A stretch of 64,000 nucleotides of DNA, from positions 496,001-560,000 of the forward strand of contig JNJD01000007.1 in assembly GCA_000702685.1 (NCBI GenBank), given 5' to 3'. Shown here piece by piece: positions 6,104 through 13,488 of the stretch. The notes beneath the pieces were generated by a model. It was not told the origin of the DNA and made no database searches. It worked only from the letters and a program-made list of their open reading frames with translations. Numbering within the stretch: position 1 is the first letter of the stretch; every line of letters begins with the position of its first letter. The position numbers and the translations under genes were made by a program. The DNA comes from Lachnospiraceae bacterium AC2028. GTDB lineage: Bacteria > Bacillota > Clostridia > Lachnospirales > Lachnospiraceae.

Positions 6104-6439
6104 CTAATCCCGTGTTCGTCTGTGTCGTGCAAAACATTTATATAAATGATGTTGCAAATCTCTTGTGAAATTGGGATTATCAAGATCATCATGTTTACAT
6201 CCATCAACGAAAAATTTTTTACAATCTTTCTTCTGATCTTCATACATTGCAGACTCATCAATCCAACGGATAATTACAGGCTCAATTATGCTGATTTCTT
6301 CTTTTACCTCTTTAAGAAGACTTTCTAAATATTGTCTATTGCTTTCTCTATTTAAGCCGTATGACTCTTTTCGTCTTCTTTCGATTTCTTCCTTTTCTTT
6401 TTTTAATTGCCTTAAAAAATACAATGTTGATACTATCAT
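6104..6439 (-). CDS. Small charged coiled-coil protein, unknown function
   Basis: 111 residues, transcribed leftward, opposite to the other genes of the element. A near-perfect ribosome site (CAGGAGGGT) lies 5 nt before the ATG. The sequence is rich in Lys, Glu and Arg (LKKEKEEIERRRKE, ESLLKEVKEEISIIEP), predicting long helices, and ends with DLQHHLYKCFARHRRTRD. I see no helix-turn-helix or capsid-like pattern. Its divergent position next to the iterons and the origin suggests a copy-number or transcription regulator, but that is inference. Confidence 0.6.
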   Translation of the reverse strand: MIVSTLYFLRQLKKEKEEIERRRKESYGLNRESNRQYLESLLKEVKEEISIIEPVIIRWIDESAMYEDQKKDCKKFFVDGCKHDDLDNPNFTRDLQHHLYKCFARHRRTRD

Positions 6440-6454
6440 TTTTTACCCTCCTGT

Positions 6455-6469
6455 ACTCGATTGGTACAA
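6455..6469. repeat. 15-bp inverted repeat flanking the leftward gene, copy 2
   Basis: Complement of 6043-6057 with one mismatch. It lies 15-30 nt upstream of the leftward start codon and is itself partly palindromic (GTAC at both ends, 6453-6467 region). Confidence 0.5.
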
Positions 6470-6518
6470 GAGGGTATACATAAATGTTGTGGTCACACGC
6501 CCTCACACTGTTGGGGAA

Positions 6519-6600
6519 TGTCTATGCAATTATGCAATGTCTATGCAATTATGCAATGTCTATGCAATCATGCAATGTCTATGCAATCATGCAATGTCTA
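6519..6600. repeat. 19-bp tandem direct repeats (iterons)
   Basis: Four contiguous units of TGTCTATGCAATTATGCAA start at 6519, 6538, 6557 and 6576, followed by a partial fifth (TGTCTA). Units 1-2 and 3-4 differ only by T or C at position 13. Each contains two TGCA tetramers. They fill the gap between the divergent gene pair and lie about 0.5 kb from the origin stem-loop. Iterons of this kind bind a plasmid Rep or a repressor; here they probably control replication, the rightward operon or both. There are no spacers, so this is not a CRISPR array. Confidence 0.9.
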
Positions 6601-6714
6601 TAACATTTTTTACTCTGTAATATAATGAACCCTTCATTCAATTCCCGCCTGGTATCTTTGAGATATCTGTATAAATTAGTTCATAAATCTAAAGTTGAAT
6701 ACATTATTCAAAAT

Positions 6715-6730
6715 TCACTTGCTAAAGTGA
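6715..6730. promoter_or_regulatory. Inverted repeat in the leader of the rightward operon
   Basis: TCACTT and AAGTGA form a perfect inverted repeat around GCTA, 47 nt before the start of the first operon gene. Candidate operator or leader hairpin. The rest of 6601-6714 has no clear feature apart from AT-rich promoter-like sequence. Confidence 0.4.
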
Positions 6731-6776
6731 TATTGAAAGGAGAAAAAACATTAAAAAAACTTTAGGAGGTAAACTT

Positions 6777-7160
6777 ATGAGACTGAAAAATTTAAGATTG
6801 AACTTATCAAATGTTGCGCGTACAACAAACTCACGAACAATGCCCGTAAACGAGACGAGCATCATCTATTCAACTGATGAAGAAGGAAATTACACTAAAA
6901 CCATTGCCGGGTATACCGTATCATGCTCGGCGTATCATGGCGATGAACTTAAAATCAAATTTCCGGTTTCTGTCCAATCCAAAATTGCGGAACTCAATCA
7001 ACGTCTCGAAGATGACATTGAGATATCAATTAGTTTCACTGGATTGAAACTTAAGGCTTACGCCATGAAAGGATCATCGGGCAATATCATTTCAGGTGTT
7101 TCCGCTTCGGCTGATGACTTTGAAATTGTTGAAAACCCTGATGAAGAAATTCTACTTTAA
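6777..7160 (+). CDS. Small protein, candidate OB-fold ssDNA-binding protein 1
   Basis: 127 residues after an optimal TAGGAGGT ribosome site. Alternating strands (KTIAGYTVSCSAYHG, ELKIKFPVSV, DIEISISFTGLKLKAYAM) suggest an all-beta OB-like fold, and the C-terminus is SGVSASADDFEIVENPDEE, acidic like the tails of single-strand binding proteins. Conjugative-element proteins of the YdcP (DUF961) type end in a comparable 'ADDI' strand. It shares the tail pattern (S/T-A-x-x-F-x-I/V) with the next two genes. First gene of a tight operon leading to Rep, so a role in coating the rolling-circle intermediate is plausible but unproven. Confidence 0.6.
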   Translation: MRLKNLRLNLSNVARTTNSRTMPVNETSIIYSTDEEGNYTKTIAGYTVSCSAYHGDELKIKFPVSVQSKIAELNQRLEDDIEISISFTGLKLKAYAMKGSSGNIISGVSASADDFEIVENPDEEILL

Positions 7161-7204
7161 AACAATGGAGGGGGCTGATGCCCCCTCGGAAAGGATTGAA
7201 CATT

Positions 7205-7540
7205 ATGAAAAACTCAAAAACACCCCTCAGGTCTATTGAACTCCCTGATACCTTCTTTTCAAACTATGGTTTGCAATATTATCAAGTTGTTGGTACTTCA
7301 ACCTCAAAAAAGGGATATTATATACGAATCAAAACAGATAATTACGGTGAAAGAAATATTCATATCATTCCCCATTATAACGATACAATCAAAAAAATAT
7401 TGTGGGTCAGGTACTATCTCAGGAAAAGTAAAGCAACTACCAGAGTGCGCTTTAAATCAATTTACGTTAATTCATCCGCTTTTACCTCAGGAATATACCT
7501 GTCTGCTTCAGATTTTCAAATTTATGGGGAGGATGAATAA
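7205..7540 (+). CDS. Small protein, related to its neighbours, unknown function
   Basis: 111 residues from the ATG at 7205; an in-frame ATG at 7178 has no ribosome site, whereas AAGGA lies 9 nt before 7205. Strand-rich with a basic middle (IKKILWVRYYLRKSKATTRVRFK), and a C-terminus SGIYLSASDFQIYGEDE that lines up with SGVSASADDFEIVENPDEE of the upstream protein. The excess of Lys, Arg and aromatic residues would fit nucleic-acid binding. Confidence 0.55.
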   Translation: MKNSKTPLRSIELPDTFFSNYGLQYYQVVGTSTSKKGYYIRIKTDNYGERNIHIIPHYNDTIKKILWVRYYLRKSKATTRVRFKSIYVNSSAFTSGIYLSASDFQIYGEDE

Positions 7541-7541
7541 A

Positions 7542-7910
7542 ATGATAATTTCAATACCCTTTGAATCAATTAATGCTGTTCCATCTTCAACATTATTAGT
7601 TGTATCATCCTTTACCGTAACCGCCGATACAAATGGAAGCCCGTCAAAATTTATTTTATCGGTATGTATCGATTCCGAAAAAGCCGGGATTAAGGCTGTT
7701 GAAATCCCGGTCTATGTACCATCTCACCCATCTTTTGAGAGCGTGGCTCATTTTCGGATGCAGACAAACTTTCAGAAAGGTGATCCATTCTGTGCTTTGG
7801 AATGTGAAAATCTAAAAATATTTAAAAATACAGATACTAATGAATTCTTCGGAACAGCGGATTCTTTTACTGTTCCCGACAACTTTGAAAAATGGGAGGA
7901 CATCATATGA
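7542..7910 (+). CDS. Small protein, third member of the related trio
   Basis: 122 residues from the ATG at 7542, which follows the previous stop by 1 nt and has GGGGAGG ahead of it. The open frame extends far upstream over the previous gene, but those starts have no ribosome site and would duplicate coding. Beta-rich, with the C-terminal block LECENLKIFKNTDTNEFFGT followed by ADSFTVPDNFE, which resembles the tails of the two upstream proteins. Function unknown; grouped with them as possible ssDNA-binding or assembly proteins. Confidence 0.55.
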   Translation: MIISIPFESINAVPSSTLLVVSSFTVTADTNGSPSKFILSVCIDSEKAGIKAVEIPVYVPSHPSFESVAHFRMQTNFQKGDPFCALECENLKIFKNTDTNEFFGTADSFTVPDNFEKWEDII

Positions 7911-8344
7911 TAAGAAAATCAGATTTCATATACATGTATATTTTATGGTTGATTTGGTTTACAGCTGATTATTATAAAGATTTGTTTCAATTAAAACCAA
8001 CGGATAATCCGTCTAAAGTTCATGATCAACTCATGAAATATGATGATTATCGTGTTATCAGATTATATTTTCCTAAAAAAACCAAAGAACCATATAAAAA
8101 GAATATGCATGAAATCAAAGACATAACAAACGCCTATCTCCAACATGTTTTATTACCCCATCAAAAAATACTTAAACCCTTTTCTGTTGGAGATTCCTAT
8201 TATGACATCACTGAATCTCTTTATGTTCTAGATGTTTTCGAAGATAACACTGAAATGGCTTTTGACGTCTTATATATCGATAATGATCAGGCATACAAAA
8301 TAAAACGTTATGACGAGCAATCCGAATTTTTGAAAATGGTGTAA
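7907..8344 (+). CDS. Hypothetical protein of the element, 145 aa
   Basis: Starts at the ATG at 7907 that overlaps the previous stop (ATGA), or five codons earlier at 7892, where AAATGGGAGG lies upstream of the alternative. The N-terminus (FIYMYILWLIWFTADYY) is hydrophobic and aromatic, perhaps one membrane helix, and the rest is soluble (YDDYRVIRLYFPKKTKEPYK, DVFEDNTEMAFDVLYI). I do not recognise a family. Part of the operon ending in Rep and the integrase. Confidence 0.55.
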   Translation: MIRKSDFIYMYILWLIWFTADYYKDLFQLKPTDNPSKVHDQLMKYDDYRVIRLYFPKKTKEPYKKNMHEIKDITNAYLQHVLLPHQKILKPFSVGDSYYDITESLYVLDVFEDNTEMAFDVLYIDNDQAYKIKRYDEQSEFLKMV

Positions 8345-8347
8345 AAA

Positions 8348-8848
8348 ATGAAAAAATATTTAAATTTACTGGGAGAGTGGTTTAAAACATCCCTCTCCCA
8401 TCAGATTCAACAATTGAATAATAAAAGAATATCAGAAAACGAAGTTCGGGCAAATGCCTATAATTCTGCCCTTTCGCTGGAAATCCAATATGTTTTGGGA
8501 GACATTTTATCACATACAAAAATATCTCCGTCTATATCTACTTTGAGATCGTGGGAAGATGTATTGCCATGTGGCTTTAACTGTCTGTATGAAAAAAACT
8601 ATTATTACTTTTCCCTTCCCAAGGCAACAGTTGAACCTCTTTCTGCTGTTATTGTAAACAGAATTACAGAGAACATTAATAGAGCAATTAAAACACGCCG
8701 GGAGCATATGTTTAATTATGCATCAATGCTGGATGATATTTCCCGTTCCGACTTTTATATGCAAAATCGTCTTCTTTATAACGGATTCCTTATCGCTGAC
8801 AGCAAAGATGATTATGATCGAATAATAATATCCGTTTTCTTCATTTGA
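8348..8848 (+). CDS. Hypothetical protein of the element, 166 aa
   Basis: Starts 3 nt after the previous stop. Predicted mostly helical, with ISENEVRANAYNSALSLEIQ and NRITENINRAIKTRREHMFN, and it ends SKDDYDRIIISVFFI. No signal peptide, membrane segment or known motif. Between two unknowns and Rep, it could be a replication accessory factor; nothing in the sequence proves it. Confidence 0.55.
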   Translation: MKKYLNLLGEWFKTSLSHQIQQLNNKRISENEVRANAYNSALSLEIQYVLGDILSHTKISPSISTLRSWEDVLPCGFNCLYEKNYYYFSLPKATVEPLSAVIVNRITENINRAIKTRREHMFNYASMLDDISRSDFYMQNRLLYNGFLIADSKDDYDRIIISVFFI

Positions 8849-8898
8849 TAATCCTACTCAATAATACGGACATATCATCATTGAAGATGGAGGAAAAC

Positions 8899-9963
8899 AT
8901 GATCTACGAAAAAGAAAAACGAAAAAGAAAATGGCTGTTAACAATCAACAATCCCCAAGATAAAGGAATTACACATGACAGCATTAAACAATCACTTCAA
9001 CCCTATACGCTAAATTATTATGCAATTGTAGATGAAACCGGTGCGCATGGTACATATCACTATCACGTTTATATCTACTTTAAAAATGCCATCCATTTCA
9101 GTTCTCTTAAAAAGTTGTTCCCTACTGCGAACATTCAACAAGCTATGGGAAATTCCCTTCAGAACAGATCATATTTGTTAAAATCAGCCCCCGAACATAA
9201 CAAACAACCGGATGGCAAATACGAATACAAGGACAATACTGGAACAATTCATAAAGGGATTAATCACACCAATACTTTTGAGGAATTTGGCGAATGTCCA
9301 ACCGAGATAAGAGGCAAAAGAAATGACCTTGAACGAATGTACGAGCTTATTAAAGAAGGCTACTCTAATTCCGAAATAATTGAGGCATGTGGAAAAACTG
9401 CCATTTTACATATCGAAAAATTGAATAAGCTTCGACATTCGTACCTGATTGATTATTATAAAGGAACTCGACGCTTAAATCTTAAGGTTCACTACATCAG
9501 CGGAAAAACCGGGCTCGGAAAATCGAGAGATATTCTTGATGAATACGGAGATGAAAATGTGTACCGTGTAACTGATTATCAACATCCCTTTGACAGTTAT
9601 CAAAATGAGAACGTCCTTGTATTCGAAGAGTTCCGCTCTCTTATCAGATTATCTGACATGCTTAATTATCTCGATATATACCCCTGTGTTCTTCCAGCCA
9701 GATACAGTCCTAAGATTGCATGTTATGACACTGTTTTTATTGTTTCGAATTGGGAATTTGAAAGTCAGTATTATGAACTTCAACAAGACCCTTTACAAAT
9801 TACCACATATGAAGCATTTAAGCGTAGAATCAACGGATACGTTAAGATATATACCGAAAATGGAATCACAAAATATAATTCTTTGAATGATTATCTAAAC
9901 AGGAACAAAGGATTTTTTACAATAACCGAGGGACAAGAAGAAGATATTCCCTTCAAAAATTAA
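8899..9963 (+). CDS. rep: CRESS-like Rep: HUH endonuclease plus superfamily 3 helicase
   Basis: 354 residues from the ATG at 8899, preceded by GGAGG; the open frame begins at 8845 but without a ribosome site. All diagnostic motifs of CRESS-DNA virus Reps are present. Motif I is WLLTINNPQ (12-20), motif II HYHVYIYF (54-61, H54 and H56 bind the metal), and motif III YLLK (92-95, Y92 the nicking tyrosine). The helicase half has Walker A GKTGLGKS (202-209), Walker B VLVFEEF (239-245) and motif C VFIVSN (279-284). Family enzymes nick one strand in an origin loop and unwind the replicon during rolling-circle replication. This fits the stem-loop at 6001-6034. Bacterial plasmid and integrated relatives of these Reps are known as pCRESS groups. 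Confidence 0.93.
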   Translation: MIYEKEKRKRKWLLTINNPQDKGITHDSIKQSLQPYTLNYYAIVDETGAHGTYHYHVYIYFKNAIHFSSLKKLFPTANIQQAMGNSLQNRSYLLKSAPEHNKQPDGKYEYKDNTGTIHKGINHTNTFEEFGECPTEIRGKRNDLERMYELIKEGYSNSEIIEACGKTAILHIEKLNKLRHSYLIDYYKGTRRLNLKVHYISGKTGLGKSRDILDEYGDENVYRVTDYQHPFDSYQNENVLVFEEFRSLIRLSDMLNYLDIYPCVLPARYSPKIACYDTVFIVSNWEFESQYYELQQDPLQITTYEAFKRRINGYVKIYTENGITKYNSLNDYLNRNKGFFTITEGQEEDIPFKN

Positions 9964-10015
9964 ACATATATGAAAGGAAAAAGTCACTGCTATTAGTCGT
10001 AGCGCGTCGTAATGA

Positions 10016-10048
10016 CAAGCCAAAATCGGGCATACTTTTATAGGCTTG
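10016..10048. other. Inverted repeat between rep and the integrase gene
   Basis: CAAGCC and GGCTTG are separated by 21 nt, just before the integrase start. The stretch 9964-10052 also holds GTCGTA twice. Possible leader structure or Xis-type binding region; weak. Confidence 0.25.
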
Positions 10049-10052
10049 ATTT

Positions 10053-11279
10053 ATGGATATCGAAGTGCTTGACAACCTTATAAGCGTATTTAAAAATTTT
10101 TCCTCCTTTGGTAATATTGTAGAAGACAGTTGCGCATACATAGATATGCAAGAAAAACTTGAAAAACAGTTAGAAAAGCAATTACAGGAGGTACATAAAA
10201 ACAAGATATTCAAAACATCAGACGGCAGATATAAAACCCACAATCCTCAGATTATTAAAAAAACAAGAATCGAACTTTTGATTTCACTTTATGAGTATTA
10301 TTATCATCATTCGCCTCTTGAGAAACGTCGAATTCCCACAATTAAAAGTCTATATCCGAAATGGTTGGAGACATATATGATTCTAATTGAGCAGGGACAT
10401 CGTTCTATCGGGAGTATAAGACATTATAAGAGTGATTATACTAAATTCCTAAAAGGAACCTCTCTTGAATCAAAAGATATAAGAAAAATAACTTTTCAGG
10501 AAATTAAGCAATTCTACGCATCCATCACGGCAGGTCAGGAAATTACAAGAAAAGTCTTAAACAACGTAAAAACTCTGATTAACCAGATTTTTGACTATGC
10601 AAGAGACCAAAGCATTCCAGTAATCAACACTCATGATATCAGGACTGTAGATTTGGCATGCAAGGAAAATGATAATAGCGAAAAAATCTATAGTGACAAT
10701 GAACGCTCAAGAATAATTGATACATGTCTCAAAAATAACGGTGTTTATTCCCGTTGTATAGGTCTTATGTTCTGTCTTTGTGTGAGAATAGGCGAAATTA
10801 AGGCGTTAAAGTGGTCTGATGTCGATTTTGAGAACAAAAGGGTATACATCCACCGCTCAATGGTTCAAGTCCGTGAAAACGGTTTATATGCCGATAAATG
10901 CGTTGATAGGACTAAGGGAAAGAAAACGAAATGTAACAGATATGAAAATCTTTCAGATCTTGCTATTTTTTTCCTGAGAGAGCAAAGAAAAGAAACAGGA
11001 TTTTGCGAATATGTATTCATGTCAAATAATCACCCACTTTTGACGAATATGATTAACAAAAAACTCAAAATAATCTGTGAAATGTCCGGTGTGGAGTATC
11101 TCTCCTCACATAAGATACGTTTTTGGGCAGTTACAGCCATGTATAATGCAAACATTCCGACATCAAATATACAATATACCGCCGGTCACTCTAATCCCAC
11201 CACAACAGAGCATTATAAAAGACTGGCAAAAAGCCAGCCTTCAATTGATTCAGGTATTTGGTCTAATCTGTTTGGATAA
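10053..11279 (+). CDS. int: Tyrosine recombinase (integrase)
   Basis: 408 residues. An N-terminal coiled segment (MQEKLEKQLEKQLQEV) and arm-binding region lead to a SAM-like core-binding domain (YPKWLETYMILIEQGHRSIG) and the catalytic domain. Visible catalytic residues are R245 (in CVRIGEIKALKW), H353-x-x-R356 (SHKIRFW), H379 (AGHSNPTTTEHY) and Y388. The gene ends 86 nt from the tRNA-Gly attachment site, the normal place for an integrase that recombines into a tRNA 3' end. No excisionase gene is recognisable. There is no clear Shine-Dalgarno before the ATG, so translation may be coupled or weak. Confidence 0.95.
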   Translation: MDIEVLDNLISVFKNFSSFGNIVEDSCAYIDMQEKLEKQLEKQLQEVHKNKIFKTSDGRYKTHNPQIIKKTRIELLISLYEYYYHHSPLEKRRIPTIKSLYPKWLETYMILIEQGHRSIGSIRHYKSDYTKFLKGTSLESKDIRKITFQEIKQFYASITAGQEITRKVLNNVKTLINQIFDYARDQSIPVINTHDIRTVDLACKENDNSEKIYSDNERSRIIDTCLKNNGVYSRCIGLMFCLCVRIGEIKALKWSDVDFENKRVYIHRSMVQVRENGLYADKCVDRTKGKKTKCNRYENLSDLAIFFLREQRKETGFCEYVFMSNNHPLLTNMINKKLKIICEMSGVEYLSSHKIRFWAVTAMYNANIPTSNIQYTAGHSNPTTTEHYKRLAKSQPSIDSGIWSNLFG

Positions 11280-11305
11280 ATCAGGAACTCAGTATTTTCA
11301 AGGGC

Positions 11306-11324
11306 TGTACCACATTTGTACCAC
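11306..11324. promoter_or_regulatory. Right arm-type integrase sites
   Basis: Two TGTACCAC copies with 11-bp spacing, 42 nt inside the right core, mirroring the pair at 4399-4416 in the same orientation. Confidence 0.65.
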
Positions 11325-11365
11325 TTTGAAACACCCTCAAGCCCAGTATTTAAGGCAAAAAAATA

Positions 11366-11383
11366 AGCAGGTGATGGGAATCG
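11366..11383. repeat. Right attachment site (18-bp core in tRNA-Gly)
   Basis: Exact copy of 4320-4337. It forms the T-arm and acceptor 3' end of the intact tRNA-Gly gene, so the gene is kept functional after integration. Confidence 0.9.
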
Positions 11384-11436
11384 GACCCACATATCCAGCT
11401 TGGAAGGCTGGTGTTCTACCACTGAACTACACCTGC
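11367..11436 (-). tRNA. tRNA-Gly (anticodon TCC)
   Basis: A 70-nt cloverleaf on the minus strand. The acceptor stem pairs GCAGGTG with CACCTGC, the D stem GTTC with GAAC, and the anticodon stem CCAGC with GCTGG around CTTCCAA, giving TCC for glycine. The T stem pairs GTGGG with CCCAT (one G-T pair). CCA is not encoded. The T loop reads TCCGATT in place of the usual TTCGATT. Integration target of the mobile element. Confidence 0.93.
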
Positions 11437-11572
11437 ATTGCAATATGTATTTTGCAACAGCAAAGTAGATATTACACAATAGTTTTATGCTTGTCAAGAA
11501 AAAATCAATACTTTTTTCGGGGTTTTTTAGTATACTTATATGTATATTCGGTTTCATTGGGGGAATGAACCT

Positions 11573-12430
11573 ATGCATAGCGAGATAAAAACACGAAAAA
11601 CCATACTTTTTCCGGCCATAATCCTGTTTTTCGCATTCATCATGCTGTTCCCGGTCAGATCAAAGGCTTCCGGGATCACGGTCTATAACGGCATAGATTA
11701 TTCTTCCGTCTACGATTTCGACTATTATGTCGCAAAATACCCCGATATTGCCTACTATTTTGCTAATGACCCTCAGGGAGCACTGGCTCATTTCGTCACT
11801 TTCGGTATTGCCGAGGGCAGACAGGGCAAAGATCCTGCGTTAAATACGACGCCTGCTGCCGTGCAGGGACCCCTGACGGGATTTACGGTAATTCTTGATG
11901 CCGGTCACGGCGGAAGGGATCCCGGGGCCGTAAGGAACGGCGTTTACGAGAAAAACGTCAATCTGTCCATAGTGATGAAGACTAAAGCCATGCTCGAGGC
12001 TCAGGGTGCAACCGTTCTTCTGACACGCCCCGATGATACATTTGTCAGCCTCGAATACCGCTACTGCTTCGAAAACATCCATCCCGAAGCCGTATTTGTC
12101 AGCATCCACTGCAATGCCCTGGCAAGAAACACTTCGGTTTCCGGAATGAGCGCATACTGCTACATGCCCGGAAATGAAAAAAGCTTTGATCTGGCGGCCT
12201 GTGTCTACTCCGGAGCAGTCTGTGCTGCCGGTGCGAAGGATCGCGGGATCAAAACTCTTTCGGATCTTAAAGTTGTATATTACAGTACCATTCCGGCCGT
12301 GCTTTTGGAGACCGGATATCTGTCATCAACAGCGGAATTTCCGCTTCTTACCTCTCCGGAGTATCAGGATCTGATAGCTGCCGGGATCACAAACGGCATC
12401 CTGACCTACAAAGCAATGAGTGAATTATGA
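11573..12430 (+). CDS. Secreted N-acetylmuramoyl-L-alanine amidase (Amidase_3)
   Basis: 285 residues from the ATG at 11573 (GGGGGA upstream). A signal peptide (to about residue 35, ...SKASG) is followed by a short domain found in Clostridia surface proteins (FDYYVAKYPDIAYYFANDPQ, then ALAHFVTFGIAEGRQG). The zinc amidase domain has metal ligands in LDAGHGGRDPG, the Glu in VYEKNVNLS and the His in SIHCNAL, with the catalytic Glu in LLETGYLSS. It cleaves the bond between muramic acid and the stem peptide. Its 3' end overlaps murG by 6 nt in convergent orientation. Confidence 0.92.
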   Translation: MHSEIKTRKTILFPAIILFFAFIMLFPVRSKASGITVYNGIDYSSVYDFDYYVAKYPDIAYYFANDPQGALAHFVTFGIAEGRQGKDPALNTTPAAVQGPLTGFTVILDAGHGGRDPGAVRNGVYEKNVNLSIVMKTKAMLEAQGATVLLTRPDDTFVSLEYRYCFENIHPEAVFVSIHCNALARNTSVSGMSAYCYMPGNEKSFDLAACVYSGAVCAAGAKDRGIKTLSDLKVVYYSTIPAVLLETGYLSSTAEFPLLTSPEYQDLIAAGITNGILTYKAMSEL

Positions 12431-13483
12431 TACCGTCTTTAAGAGCACATCTGTGATAATGCCGATGGCATCTTTCTGTTCGCTTGCGGACATGGTCTTG
12501 ATATAACCTTCGCGTTCCGCATACAGATCGTTTATCTTCTTCGCCAGATATGAAGTGGACAGGTCATCCTGTTCAATGACAACCGAGTAGCCCTGCTGCT
12601 GGAACGATTCCGCATTCAGGAGCTGGTCCCCTCTTCCTCCGGGAAGCGGGATCAGGATGTTGGGCTTTCTGAGTGTGAGCAGCTCGAAGATCGAATTTGC
12701 TCCGGCTCTTGATACCACAACATCGGCCATTGCAAAGATGTCCTTTAGTTCATCGGTCACATACTCAAACTGCTTATATCCCTCTTTGGTCAGAAGGAGA
12801 TTATCCATCTTGTCCTTGCCGCAGATATGTACGACATAGAACTGCTCGAGAAGCTTGGGAAGAGCATCGCGTACAGCCTGATTGACCGCCGCAGCTCCCT
12901 GGCTTCCGCCTATTACCATAAGAACGGGCTTGCTTTCGTCAAATCCGCACATGGCGCGTCCCTTGGCGGGGTCACCGTTCAAAAGTTCCCTTCTTACGGG
13001 CGAACCGGTAAGCACTCCTTTACCTTCGGGAAGCATTTCCATTGTCTCGGGGAAATCACAGCATACGGTCTTGGCCATGGGAAAACAGATCTTGTTGGCA
13101 AGTCCGGGAGTGAAATCAGATTCATGTACCACGCAGGGTATCTTGAGGGATGCCGCCGCCTTTACGACGGGAACGCTTACGAATCCTCCCTTGGAAAAGA
13201 CTACATCGGGCTCTATTTCCTTCAGGATCTTTTTGGCTTCCCTTATTCCCTTGAGAACCCTGAAGGGATCGGAGAAATTCCGGATATCCATATATCTGCG
13301 GAGTTTTCCGGTGGATACTCCGTAATAAGGGATCCCTATCTTTTCGATAAGTCCCTTTTCGATCCCGTCGTAGGAGCCTATATAAGAGATCTCAAAACCG
13401 GCTTCCTTCAGGGAAGGCATAAGTGCGATATTCGGTGTTACATGTCCGGCGGTTCCGCCGCCCGTCATTACAATCTTCTTCAT
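12425..13483 (-). CDS. murG: MurG, UDP-GlcNAc:lipid I transferase
   Basis: 352 residues. GGGTAGHVTPNIAL at the N-terminus is the glycine-rich lipid I pocket, GGSQGAAAVN opens the C-terminal Rossmann domain, and SRAGANSIFELLTLRKP binds UDP-GlcNAc, all hallmarks of MurG. It makes lipid II at the inner membrane face for peptidoglycan synthesis. Unusually it is outside a dcw cluster, in a run with a GtrA protein and a hydroxyacid dehydrogenase. Confidence 0.95.
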   Translation of the reverse strand: MKKIVMTGGGTAGHVTPNIALMPSLKEAGFEISYIGSYDGIEKGLIEKIGIPYYGVSTGKLRRYMDIRNFSDPFRVLKGIREAKKILKEIEPDVVFSKGGFVSVPVVKAAASLKIPCVVHESDFTPGLANKICFPMAKTVCCDFPETMEMLPEGKGVLTGSPVRRELLNGDPAKGRAMCGFDESKPVLMVIGGSQGAAAVNQAVRDALPKLLEQFYVVHICGKDKMDNLLLTKEGYKQFEYVTDELKDIFAMADVVVSRAGANSIFELLTLRKPNILIPLPGGRGDQLLNAESFQQQGYSVVIEQDDLSTSYLAKKINDLYAEREGYIKTMSASEQKDAIGIITDVLLKTVS

Positions 13484-13488
13484 AGTCT

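Larger units (their letters stand above)
4320..11383. mobile_element. Integrated CRESS-like rolling-circle replicon in tRNA-Gly
   Basis: A 7.05-kb AT-rich island bounded by an exact 18-bp repeat, one copy being the 3' end of an intact tRNA-Gly. Gene order from the left: lipoprotein cargo, a non-coding block with terminators, a structured 98-nt element and the origin stem-loop, a leftward small protein, 19-bp iterons, three small related proteins, two unknown proteins, Rep and the integrase next to the tRNA. No relaxase, FtsK/HerA ATPase, portal, terminase or recognisable capsid gene is present, so it looks like an integrative plasmid that replicates by rolling circle and not like a virus or a conjugative element. 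The family of bacterial Reps related to eukaryotic CRESS-DNA viruses is established; this particular element I do not recognise. Confidence 0.85.

Noticed and set aside
6104-6439. Capsid gene, by analogy with the opposite-strand cap of circoviruses
   Set aside because: At 111 residues with helical charged composition, it lacks the beta-barrel pattern and the Arg-rich N-terminus of circovirus capsids.
6519-6600. CRISPR array
   Set aside because: The units are contiguous with no spacers and no cas genes are near.
7236-7541. Upstream extension of the 7542 gene over its neighbour
   Set aside because: No ribosome site upstream, and it would overlap the 7205 gene in another frame. The ATG at 7542 has GGGGAGG ahead.
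8845-8898. N-terminal extension of Rep by 18 residues
   Set aside because: The ATG at 8899 has GGAGG at the right distance, and motif I starts soon after it as in other Reps.
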